A DNA stretch of 64,000 nt from Nitrospira sp. (lineage in GTDB: Bacteria; Nitrospirota; Nitrospiria; Nitrospirales; Nitrospiraceae). The notes under the pieces are model-generated. The model saw only the letters and a program-made list of their open reading frames with translations. It searched no databases and was not told where the DNA came from. Below, piece after piece: positions 41,353 to 50,129 of the stretch. The DNA is taken from the NCBI GenBank assembly GCA_024998685.1, contig JACOEH010000005.1:1-64000 (forward strand), written 5' to 3'. Within the stretch, counting starts at the first letter, position 1. Each line of letters opens with the position of its first letter. Position numbers and translations under genes: made by a program.

Positions 41353-42626
41353 TGACATCTTTCCGCTTCATTCATACCGCAGACATTCACCTGGATAGTC
41401 CATTGAGGGGGCTCGCAGGTTATGAGGGACCTGCTGTTGAGCGGATTCGAACAGCGACCCGCCAAGCATTCGACAATCTCATCAGCGAGGCAATAGACCA
41501 AGGAGTCGGTTTTGTCGTGATCGCCGGCGACCTTTATGACGGCGATTGGCGTGATTATCAGACAGGGCTATTTTTTGCCAGACAAATGGGCCGTCTCGCA
41601 AAAGCAGAGATTCCTGCTTTCGTGCTCCATGGCAACCACGATGCGGAAAGCCAAATCACGAAGCGCCTCACTCTTCCCGCAAGCGTGAATGTTTTCTCCT
41701 CACGAAAACCTGAGACATTTACATTTGAAGAACTTGGGGTAGCGATTCACGGCCAGAGCTTCCGTCAACGCGACATTACCGATAACCTGGTACCCGCCTA
41801 CCCGGAGCCGGTTGTCAACGCGTTCAACATCGGCGTGCTGCACACCGGCATGGGCGGCATGGGTGGCCATGCTAACTATGCACCCTGCACGGTGGCTGAT
41901 CTCGTCACCAAGGGATATGATTATTGGGCACTTGGTCACGTTCATCAGGGAGAGGTTCTCCATCAGAACCCCCATGTGGTTTTCCCCGGAAATCTCCAGG
42001 GCCGGCATATCCGCGAAACAGGCCCTAAGGGCGCATACCTCGTCTCCGTGGAGGATCGTGAAATCGTCGAATTGGAGTCGCTTCACACTGATGTCGTTCG
42101 CTGGGCACATCTCCAGGTCAGTGTCGATGGCTGTGAACGTAATGCTGAAGCACTGGAATGCGTGCGGGAGGCTGTCGAGCAGGCGATCGACGCCGGTGCC
42201 GAAGGCAGACTGCTCGCTTGCCGCATTGAGCTTACCGGTCGTACCAAAATCCATGATCATCTCCTGATATGCACCGAACATCTTCTTGCCGAGGCACGAG
42301 CCACAGCACTTGGATTCGGTGACGATTCGGCATGGATTGAACGCGTTGTCATAGCAACTGAACCACTGCTTGATCCGGCAATGGTCGCCGAACGTGAGGA
42401 TGCACTGGGAGAACTGCACCGCATGTTGGGGGAAGCCGCTTCCGATCCCGAATTGCTCAGTAAACTAGAGGCGGATTTCAGGGAACTCATCGGCAAGCTC
42501 CCATCCGATTTACGCCACGACGCTGAAGATGCTGCCTTGAAAGCAGCGGTTCAGGCCGATTATTCCGCTCTTATCATGCATGTCCGGGGCTATCTTAATG
42601 CACGCCTTACCGCGCAGGAGAATTGA
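41352..42626 (+). CDS. YhaO/SbcD-like DNA exonuclease subunit
   Basis: A 424-residue metallophosphoesterase with the five-motif dimanganese site: HTADIHLDSP (D10, H12), VIAGDLYDGDW, FVLHGNHDAES, VLHTGMGG and ALGHVHQGEV. The C-terminal 170 residues are helical and fit the YhaO layout rather than Mre11. It is coupled to the YhaN-like ATPase (start 42629, stop 42626). Together they should form an SbcCD/Rad50-Mre11-type complex that cuts DNA ends or hairpins. Confidence 0.88.
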   Translation: MTSFRFIHTADIHLDSPLRGLAGYEGPAVERIRTATRQAFDNLISEAIDQGVGFVVIAGDLYDGDWRDYQTGLFFARQMGRLAKAEIPAFVLHGNHDAESQITKRLTLPASVNVFSSRKPETFTFEELGVAIHGQSFRQRDITDNLVPAYPEPVVNAFNIGVLHTGMGGMGGHANYAPCTVADLVTKGYDYWALGHVHQGEVLHQNPHVVFPGNLQGRHIRETGPKGAYLVSVEDREIVELESLHTDVVRWAHLQVSVDGCERNAEALECVREAVEQAIDAGAEGRLLACRIELTGRTKIHDHLLICTEHLLAEARATALGFGDDSAWIERVVIATEPLLDPAMVAEREDALGELHRMLGEAASDPELLSKLEADFRELIGKLPSDLRHDAEDAALKAAVQADYSALIMHVRGYLNARLTAQEN

Positions 42627-42628
42627 GC

Positions 42629-45600
42629 ATGCGGATTCAGCGACTCGATTTGCTGCGTTATGGCCGATTCACTGATACGCATCTCGCACTTCCGAACAGC
42701 GATTCCGACTTTCACATCGTGTTCGGCCCGAATGAGGCTGGCAAATCGACCGCGCTGTCCGCCATAGAAGACTTGTTGTTCGGAATAGCCAGCAACTCGC
42801 CCTACAACTTCCTGCACGATTACGGAAGCATGAGAATAGGTGCTGTCCTGGAAAACCTTGGGAAGACTTTGGAGGTTCGGCGCCGCAAAGGAAACAAGGA
42901 TACGCTACTGACAGCAAATGAAGTACCAGTCACGGGGAGTACCGGCGCACTGGCGCCGTTTCTTGCCGGAGCCGATCAGTCTTTCTTCACGCGCATGTTC
43001 AGCCTCGATCATGAGCGCCTTCAGAAAGGTGGTCGCGAAATACTTGAGGCACAGAACGAAGTGGGCCAGATGCTGTTCGCTGCCGGGGCCGGACTCTCGG
43101 GGCTGCGTGACCGGCTGAGAGCTCTCAGCGAGGAAGCTGACGGCCTCTGGGCTTCCCGGCGGGCATCGCACAGGAAGTACTACCAAGCGTTGGAACGTCT
43201 TGCCGATGCCGAAAAGGCGCTTCGCGACCACACGATCACTGCCACCAAGTGGCAGGAGGTGAAACGTACATATGATGATGCGCAGGATGCCTGTGCCGAC
43301 CTTGAGAAGCAGCATGAAGATATTTCCCGCGAGCAGCGGAAGCTAAGCAGGATCCGCCGTGTTTACCGGGATATCAGGACACTTACGGAACTTGATGAAG
43401 AGATTAGGACCTTGGGCGAGGTCATACCACTGCCAGAAGACGCGGCTTCGACTCTTGACACGGCAGAACGTGAATACGTAGGTGCGAGCACACGGATTGC
43501 AGCTCTTAATGAACACCTCGTAACTGAACAGAATCAGCGAGAGGCGCTCCAATGCAGTGAGGACCTGCTGATCCGAGAGGATGACATCCAGCAATTTCAT
43601 ACACGCCGAATTGAAGTGCAAAAGGAGAAAATGGATTTGCCTAATCGCCTCGCCGAGCTCGCAAACGCAGAGGCACATTTGCAGCGGCTTGCTGAAGAAC
43701 TGGAATGGACATCTGACGACATAGGATCGCTAGTAAATCGGATTCCGCCCCGCACAAAGGCTACCATCCTTCGCACGCTCCTCAGCTCCCGCGGAGAGAG
43801 ATTGTCAGCCACTGCAAATGCAAGGGTCGCGCTTGAGGAATTGGAAGGTCAAATCTCTGATGTGGAACAAGAACTTGAGCGCATGGGCACGCCCGTCGAT
43901 GTGTCGAAACTCGCTGCCGTGCTCAAAGCTACGCGCGAGAGCGGTGATATTGCCTCACGTCTAAAAACCGCAGAAGGCGAGATCCGGGAGGCGAAAGCCG
44001 CTGTCGAACGCAACCTCAAGTCTCTCAAGCCACCGATTAACGACCCGAAAACGCTGGCGTCAACGACGGTGCCCACGCGCGACACGATACAAAATCATCG
44101 CGATAAGCGGCGCGACGCCGACCAGCGGATGCAAGCTTGTCGAGAACGAATTCGAACGACCGAGCAGGAGCTGGCAAGACATCGCAAGGCTCATGAACGG
44201 CTGGCCCATGATGAAGATGCAGTAGCCACCAAGGACCTTATCGACGCGCGGGAATTGCGCAATTCCGGTTGGTCATTAATCCGGCTGCGCTTCGTCGAAG
44301 GTATTTCTGTTCCAGATGAGGACATCCGGGCATTTGCAGGTAGCGAAGCCAATCTGCCCCACGCCTATGAAACCGCTGTGACGACAGCCGATACTTTGGC
44401 AGATCGTCGCTTTGCCAATGCTCAGGCCGCGGCTCAGATTACTGTGACTGCACGTCAGATTGCCGAGCTGCAGGAATTGTTGGAGGAGTTGCGCAAGGAA
44501 GAAGGTGTGCTTTTCGAAGAATTGGGTGTGTTGGAATCTGACTGGAAAGCAGAATGGGCGGTAGGTTCTTCGTTCGAACCGCTCAGCGCTGATTTGATGC
44601 TGGAGTGGCTAACTTCGCGCAATGCAATACTTGAGGCTATCGTACGCAGAGAAGCGGCCGAACGACAACTAGAGGCTTTTCGCGAAGAGGAGTCCCAAGC
44701 CAAGGCACGCATTCTTGTTGAATTGAAAGTAGTAACGGGTAAATCGATCGCCCTCGACGACCAGCCGCTACGAATCGTCATGGAAGCTGCGACGGCTGTT
44801 CAAAACCAGCACGAAAAGGACGCCGCCAACAGGCGGCAATCGGAGGAACGGCTTCGCAAGATGAAAGTCGATGCTGTCCGAAAAGCGACGGCAATGAAAG
44901 CGGCCGAAGCGGCGTGGGCTGACTGGCAGACTGAGTGGGCTGCAGCGCTTAAACTCCTCGGCCTTGCTGCTGGCACACAGGCTGAGAGTGCTACCTCCCA
45001 GCTCGATGCCATTGATCAAATGCGGGAGATCGCGGTTAAAATTCATGAACTGCGGGACGAACGTATTAAGAAGATAGAAAGAGATATCGAGGTCTTCACA
45101 CAGGATGTTGCTGCCCTCGTTACCGTCATAGCAACGGATCTTGTAAAGCTCAGCCCCGAGGATGCGGTTCTTGAACTGGAGCGCCGACTTGATGGCGCGA
45201 AACGAATCCGCGAGCTACAAAAGAATAAGGATGAAGCCATACTGGCGCTGAAGAAGAAGATTGATGAATGCGCAGCTTCAAGCCGCGAAGCGCGCGACAC
45301 GATTGCATACCTTCAAAAAATTGCCTCTGCGAAAGATATGGATCAACTGAAGGGCGCGATCCACAACTCCGACAGGTTGCGGAAACTTGGAAATGAGCGG
45401 TCGAGGGTCGTGGGCGCCATCGTGAAGGAAGGCGACGGTCTGTCGTTTGATGAGTTGAAAACGGAATGTGAAGCCGTGGATATCGATGAGGTGAGCACCC
45501 GTGAGCAGATCCTGGAGCAAAATCTGAAGGAATTACGCGGGCGGCTTACCGAGGCCGCAGAACGCCGAACCCAAACGAGAAGCGCGTTCGAGGCCATCGG

Positions 45601-46177
45601 CGGCGATGACCGTGCCGCAGAAGCTGCGGCGGCCAGACAGGCGGCCCTTGCCGAGATGCGAGATGTAGCTGAGCACTACATTCGCGTTCGCTCTGCCGCC
45701 ACAGTGCTCCAGTGGGCCATTGAGCGCTATCGACGCGAGAAACAGGCCCCTCTGCTCAAACGGGCCAGCCAAGTTTTCGCCACACTTACCGGTGGATCTT
45801 TCAGCGATCTTCAAGTTGAGTTCGATGAACAGGACCGCGCCCAACTGGCAGGTCTTCGCCCCAACGGCGGGTTAGTCAGGGTTGGCGGAATGAGCACGGG
45901 TACAGCCGACCAACTGTATTTGGCGCTACGTGTGGCCTCAGTCGAGGATTATCTCGACCGAGCGGACGCCCTTCCGTTTATTGCCGACGACCTGTTCATC
46001 AATTTTGATGACGCCCGCGCAGCCGCAGGGTTTAAAGTTCTTGGCCAATTGGCCCGTAAAACGCAGATTCTGTTCTTCACTCATCACCGTCATCTGGTAG
46101 AGATTGCACAGGCCACCCTTGGGCAATCAGTATCGGTCGTCTCACTGTTAGAACAGCCGGTTGTCTCGGGCGGATAA
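42629..46177 (+). CDS. YhaN/SbcC-like AAA ATPase (Rad50-type)
   Basis: A 1182-residue SMC-like protein: Walker A FGPNEAGKST at about 33-41, very long coiled coils (about 170-950), then the ABC signature region RVGGMSTGTADQLYLALRVA, Walker B DALPFIADDLFINFDD and the switch His in FFTHHRHLVE. The ATG at 42629 is favoured over TTG at 42623 because AGGAG lies nine bases before it. Domain order and length match YhaN. It works with the SbcD-like nuclease just upstream. No Cys hook motif (CxxC) of classical Rad50 is seen at mid-coil. Confidence 0.88.
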   Translation: MRIQRLDLLRYGRFTDTHLALPNSDSDFHIVFGPNEAGKSTALSAIEDLLFGIASNSPYNFLHDYGSMRIGAVLENLGKTLEVRRRKGNKDTLLTANEVPVTGSTGALAPFLAGADQSFFTRMFSLDHERLQKGGREILEAQNEVGQMLFAAGAGLSGLRDRLRALSEEADGLWASRRASHRKYYQALERLADAEKALRDHTITATKWQEVKRTYDDAQDACADLEKQHEDISREQRKLSRIRRVYRDIRTLTELDEEIRTLGEVIPLPEDAASTLDTAEREYVGASTRIAALNEHLVTEQNQREALQCSEDLLIREDDIQQFHTRRIEVQKEKMDLPNRLAELANAEAHLQRLAEELEWTSDDIGSLVNRIPPRTKATILRTLLSSRGERLSATANARVALEELEGQISDVEQELERMGTPVDVSKLAAVLKATRESGDIASRLKTAEGEIREAKAAVERNLKSLKPPINDPKTLASTTVPTRDTIQNHRDKRRDADQRMQACRERIRTTEQELARHRKAHERLAHDEDAVATKDLIDARELRNSGWSLIRLRFVEGISVPDEDIRAFAGSEANLPHAYETAVTTADTLADRRFANAQAAAQITVTARQIAELQELLEELRKEEGVLFEELGVLESDWKAEWAVGSSFEPLSADLMLEWLTSRNAILEAIVRREAAERQLEAFREEESQAKARILVELKVVTGKSIALDDQPLRIVMEAATAVQNQHEKDAANRRQSEERLRKMKVDAVRKATAMKAAEAAWADWQTEWAAALKLLGLAAGTQAESATSQLDAIDQMREIAVKIHELRDERIKKIERDIEVFTQDVAALVTVIATDLVKLSPEDAVLELERRLDGAKRIRELQKNKDEAILALKKKIDECAASSREARDTIAYLQKIASAKDMDQLKGAIHNSDRLRKLGNERSRVVGAIVKEGDGLSFDELKTECEAVDIDEVSTREQILEQNLKELRGRLTEAAERRTQTRSAFEAIGGDDRAAEAAAARQAALAEMRDVAEHYIRVRSAATVLQWAIERYRREKQAPLLKRASQVFATLTGGSFSDLQVEFDEQDRAQLAGLRPNGGLVRVGGMSTGTADQLYLALRVASVEDYLDRADALPFIADDLFINFDDARAAAGFKVLGQLARKTQILFFTHHRHLVEIAQATLGQSVSVVSLLEQPVVSGG

Positions 46178-46230
46178 ATCTGGCTCCTCCATAGACCTTT
46201 AATGAACTGATCCTAAATTTTATATCCACA

Positions 46231-46347
46231 GTGCATGAGGATCTCGACAAAGAGAAGAAGGCCATTACCAAGCAATGGACCAAACGAGTAGAGCAGATCG
46301 ATCGGGTCATGCAGGCGCCAGCAGCCATGTACGGAGATCTGCAGTGA
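46231..46347 (+). pseudogene. C-terminal relic of a DUF2130-like protein
   Basis: The frame reads HEDLDKEKKAITKQWTKRVE followed by QIDRVMQAPAAMYGDLQ and a stop, matching the C-terminus of DUF2130 proteins (...EKEKRAMxxxWxKREKQIxRVxxxTxGMYGDLQGI). Further matching codons occur after the stop to about 46390. Only about 40 codons remain. Confidence 0.5.
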
Positions 46348-46760
46348 ATTACCGGAAAGACGATGCTGAAATCGAAGGACTGTAGCTGGTAGCGCTGGAG
46401 CCTACTGCCCTAATCCTAAAAATGTATCCTCAACGGACACACAAGATCAGAATGGCTGCAGCTCTTATTGCAATTGCTTCCATGAGGCAAGGTTCCCTTT
46501 ACTCACCATCTGCCATAGATAGCGAATCAAGCATTCATCTAGACCGGCTCTGCATTCCGCTCCCCACTGCAACTCGATCTCGGCGTCTCATTCTGGTTCC
46601 GATTCGCTGATTGTGACAAACGCGGCCCTCGTGATCACGAAGACGACTCCCTAACTAGCGTCCGCGAGGATTAGTGAGCACACATCGCCAGTTACTCAGA
46701 TGAACTTAGTGCGGAGAAGATAGTCGGTAAAAACGACCACGATTTGTTAACTTAGAAGCA
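46348..46760. other. no gene seen
   Basis: After the DUF2130-like relic the sequence has only short, unsupported frames on both strands. Presumably decayed DNA between the YhaO/YhaN pair and the truncated gene at 46761. Confidence 0.4.
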
Positions 46761-47111
46761 CTAAACTGTCAGCCACTTGGCGTATGCTCTTACATCAATC
46801 ATCGGAACTGTTGCACTGGTCTGAAGACGTGCAATTAGTTCCAATAGAAATGCCGTCGCTGGCTTTCCTTGTTGAATCGTGGCGTAACAATGGCGGGAAT
46901 CATCATAGCGCCAGATGCCATGCGCTGCGATGCAGCCTAAATCTAGGCGCCGGTTCCCGCTGCCAAGGTTAAGCACCTCCATCATGGACTTCCCGATCGG
47001 CGGTTTCCAATCGCTCTCAAACGTTAGTAGTCCACCAATGATATGAGGCAATGGTTTCGGTGGATAGACACCCCCAGCATGAGGGATGGGCAGACTCGGA
47101 AGTCCTGTCAA
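46761..47111 (-). pseudogene. unknown gene truncated by an IS256-family element
   Basis: A 116-codon protein-like frame (IIGGLLTFESDWKPPIGKSM, NRRLDLGCIAAHGIWRYDD, ATAFLLELIARLQTSATVPM, IDVRAYAKWLTV) with a natural stop. It is open to the very edge of the IS left inverted repeat at 47112, where only a TTG could serve as start. The 5' part is not found beyond the right IS end, so a deletion accompanied or followed the insertion. I recall C-terminal regions like this in hypothetical proteins of mobile islands but cannot name the family. Confidence 0.55.
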
Positions 47112-48452
47112 TAGGTGTGTAAATAGAATCAGGCGGCGACCTCCGTTTGCACCTGCTTACCATCCGCAAATCGGACTCCTCGATAGACCAGCGGCATAAG
47201 CTCCGGATGTTTCACGCGACGGAAGACTTGTTCTGCCACCAAGAGCATCTTCCAGATTACCGCCGTCGCGTTCTTGACCAGCTTGAAGCGCTTCGCTGCA
47301 TCTGTCCGCAAGCGGGCCGCAGCAAACGGCGATTCGACGGGATTCGACGTCCGCAGATGTTGCCAGTGCGGCTGCGGGAATCGGTAGAAGGCCACCAGCC
47401 GCTCCCAATCCGCCATGAGACACTTGGCCGCGTCGGCATCGCCGTGCTGTCCGCACCAGGCCACAAACTGGTCGCGCCGTCGCTCCGCCTCCCGGCGTGT
47501 CGGCGCTGCCGGAATCTGTCGGAGCAGCGCCGTGCCCGCGACTTGTTGCCGTTTCGGGAGCTTATCGAGCACATTGATGATCTTGTGATTCCAACAGCGT
47601 TGCTCCTCGGCTTCAGGATAGACGTGACGCAACGCCTTCCAGATCCCCAGATGCCCATCGCCGACCACGAGCTGTGGCGGCCGCAACCCGCGTTCCCGCA
47701 GATCGCGAAGCACCGCGCCCCAACTCTCAGTCGATTCCCGATACCCCGGCGTGACGGCTAGCACCACCTTCCGCCCATCGCTCAACGCCGCCAGGACCAC
47801 GAGCAGTGCGGCCTTCTCCTTCTCCAACCCGGCCTTCACATAGATCCCGTCGACCCAGCAATACACGACTTCCAGGTCATCCACGCGTCGGGTTTGCCAG
47901 AGGGCTAAGTCTTCCTGCCATTTCTCCTTGAGCCTCGCCACGGTCGAGCCCGACAGCGGCGCTCCCTCCCCGAACAGCCCCCGCAGCGCCAGCTCAAAGT
48001 CCCCCAGGGCCAACCCATGAAGATAGAGCTCCGGGACGACCGCCTCGATCGTCGTGCTCTTGCGCTTGAACAACGGTAACACCTACTGACAAACCGGGCT
48101 TCCGTGTCCCGCACCCGCGGCCGTTGTACCATGATCGTGCCACAGCTCAGGGTCAAGCGACGGGCTTCCCATAGCCATTCCGATAGCCGCGCGCATCGAG
48201 CGGAGACCGACGCTGCGATTTCTGACGCCCCAAGAACTCACTGACTTCCTGCTCCAGCACCTGCTGGATAAAGCCTTGCACGTGGCCACGGACCCAGGTT
48301 TCCAAGTTCTCCCACCTCACACTTGACGCCTCACGAGCCGTTGTGCTCTGCTTCTCCATGGCGGTGTCGTCCTCCTCTCTGGCTGAGCATCTCAGCCGGT
48401 TGGGTTTGGTCACCCGCGAGGATACACCGCCTTCATCTCATTTACACACCTA
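47112..48452. mobile_element. IS256-family insertion sequence (decayed)
   Basis: A 1341-bp element bounded by inverted repeats TAGGTGTGTAAAT (47112-47124) and ATTTACACACCTA (48440-48452), perfect over 13 bases. It contains one leftward transposase gene of the IS256/Mutator type, inactivated by two frameshifts. No clear target-site duplication flanks it (CCTGTCAA on the left, CTGCTTAT on the right), consistent with later deletion next to it. Confidence 0.8.
47129..48413 (-). pseudogene. IS256-family transposase broken by two frameshifts
   Basis: The N-terminal part (48413-48153) includes RWENLETWVRGHVQGFIQQV, QEVSEFLGRQKSQRR and GYRNGYGKP and ends at a frameshift. A short middle segment in a second frame gives LTLSCGTIMVQRPRVRD. 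The catalytic part in a third frame (48082-47129) has the Mutator DDE features: VVYCWVDGIYVKAGLEKEKA (first Asp), QLVVGDGHLGIWKAL with the C-x2-H-like EEQRCWNHKIINVLDKLP, and RTSNPVESPFAAARLRT (catalytic Glu). Joining the frames gives the usual length of about 400 residues. One missing base at about 48160 and one at about 48083 explain the breaks. Confidence 0.82.
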
Positions 48453-48828
48453 CTGCTTATACCTCCTAACGATTGCCATCAGGCGCTACGAAGATTAGGT
48501 TCACCTACTGATGAACGTCTAGCATGCGTTCGATACCCGGATTAGTACAATTGATGATACGGCGACGGTCGAACACAGCCTGGGAATGCATGACGACTCA
48601 CGTATACTCGGGGTCAGTATGCGCAATGGCCGTGCGGTATTGGACAGCTAGACTGAAGAAATAGTGCTGCGTGGACCCCATTAGCTAGCCAGCACTTTTG
48701 GCAGGCCGTACGCGAACTTGTACTTCGACCTGCAACCTGAGGCGGTTGAAAATCATGATCAGCCAATGAGCAGTGGAGCGTCCGAGATCGGTACGGCGAA
48801 TGCGAGAGAAATCGGCCGCCGCGACGAC
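48453..48828. other. decayed DNA between IS and integrase
   Basis: No intact gene. Plus-strand pieces such as DERLACVRYP, SLGMHDDSRILG and LYFDLQPEAVENHDQP in shifting frames suggest remnants of small genes, none identifiable. Confidence 0.35.
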
Positions 48829-49467
48829 TCAGATTCGTATCTTCTTGGCGAGCGAGAGCGCCCTCCGCTGATCCATGCCGAGATAGTGGGCGGTACTCCC
48901 AATGTTCTTATGACCGAGCAGATGCTGGCAGGCAGCCAGATCCTTGGTGGCTTGATAGATCGCCGCTGACTTTGATCGCCGCATTGAATGGGTGCTGTAG
49001 CGTTTCCAATTCAAATCCGCGTACGAGACCCAGCGCTTCACCAGATTGGCATACTGCTCGCGCGTCAGATACACCCCGGTCTTCCGATTCCCGATACTCG
49101 TCCACAGGTACGCCCCTGGTCCTTTACGTGAGGCCGCAATCCACGCGGCCAGCGAGTCGCGGGTCTCCCGCGAAAGTGCGACCACATGACTCCGACCGGT
49201 CTTCCGCTGCCGGATCGGAAACTCCTCGACGACCCGCCCGCGATGATCGGTGACTTGCCGAACGCGCAACGGCAACAGATCCGAGGCCCGCAACATCGTA
49301 TCGAGGGCCGTATTGAAGAGAGCCAGATCCCGCATCTTCTGTTCGGCGGTCAGCTTGGCACGAATCAAAGCGGCCTGGGCGGCGGTGAGCGGGGACATTT
49401 GACCCACCGCGACTCGTTTATTCCATGGCGGGCGGGGAGGGCGCTTCACGAAGGGTTTCGCGGGCAT
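48829..49467 (-). CDS. short tyrosine recombinase (phage-type integrase)
   Basis: A 212-residue site-specific recombinase with a full catalytic set: R60 (TMLRASDLLPLRV), K89 (RQRKTGRSH), H160xxR163 (YSTHSMRRSKSAA), H186 (LLGHKNIGS) and nucleophile Y195 (TAHYLGM). The N-terminal core-binding domain is very short (about 40 residues) compared with typical 350-400-residue ICE integrases. It sits at the right end of the mobile region, reading inward, with an imperfect inverted repeat about 35 bases upstream of its start. It probably moves this island or a gene cassette. Confidence 0.87.
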   Translation of the reverse strand: MPAKPFVKRPPRPPWNKRVAVGQMSPLTAAQAALIRAKLTAEQKMRDLALFNTALDTMLRASDLLPLRVRQVTDHRGRVVEEFPIRQRKTGRSHVVALSRETRDSLAAWIAASRKGPGAYLWTSIGNRKTGVYLTREQYANLVKRWVSYADLNWKRYSTHSMRRSKSAAIYQATKDLAACQHLLGHKNIGSTAHYLGMDQRRALSLAKKIRI

Positions 49468-49502
49468 GACCTGGAGAATAGCATGAGGGCGCTCTTCTGT
49501 CT

Positions 49503-49531
49503 AATTTCTGCTTTTCATAAAAGCACAAATT
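49503..49531. repeat. 13-bp inverted repeat beside the integrase, possible attachment site
   Basis: AATTTCTGCTTTT (49503-49515) and AAAAGCACAAATT (49519-49531) are inverted arms with 12 of 13 matches around CAT. It is the layout of a tyrosine-recombinase core site (two arms, short crossover) and lies directly upstream of the integrase gene. The right arm also contains the stop codon of the frame to its right. Confidence 0.5.
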
Positions 49532-49853
49532 AAAGCGGATCACCCGCTGCTGCGCGGTTGGTCTGGAGCCGACGCGCGTCAGAAAACGGCACGACAAGAA
49601 ATCCCGGTTGCCGGGTCAGTTCCTCGGTCAACAGTCGTTGAGCTGTCACTTCGACTTTGTCGATGAGCTGTTGTAAGAGCTGAGGCGCCACCTCGGGAGG
49701 CGGACTTTCTTTGAAGGTGGCCAAATCCGATGGTGATGTCACTGGAGCGTCCAAGGTCACCGGCCCCACCAAGACCGTGAGCGGCGGATTGGGCGGCGAA
49801 GCCTACCGGATCGCCGCGCTTGACATCTTGGGTCAAATTGCGAAGCGTCGAAC
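49530..49853 (-). pseudogene. frameshifted unknown gene at the element's right edge
   Basis: Leftward frame segments LTQDVKRGDPVGFAAQSAAH and, after a one-base shift near 49770, PVTLDAPVTSPSDLATFKES continuing PPPEVAPQLLQQLIDKVEVT, TRQPGFLVVPFSDARRLQTN and AAGDPL-stop. Protein-like but unrecognised. Its stop lies inside the right arm of the inverted repeat, as if the element had joined at the 3' end of this gene. From 49854 to 50129 I see no gene. Confidence 0.4.
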
Positions 49854-50129
49854 GGCCAAAGCCGCGTAGAGGTTCGTGAGCAGATGTATGAACTTATAAC
49901 TGAAAAGCCATACCGAGCTTGCCCTCGATGAGGCTGAAACGCGGCAGCCCCGAATCGAAAGGTCGCTCAGCATGCCTTCGCCTGAGACGATGTTCGCCGA
50001 GCGGAACGAGCTCCGAAATGGAACGGGAATCGGCTATCCTTCCGTTGTTCCATGCCTGCAACCGTAGCTTAGTGTATTGCTGACATGTATAGACTGATTG
50101 AACGCAATTTCACCACTGTTTTGTAATTT

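Noticed and set aside
48453-50129. tRNA gene as integration target
   Set aside because: I looked for cloverleaf and T-loop (GGTTCGAATCC-like) sequences near the integrase and found none.
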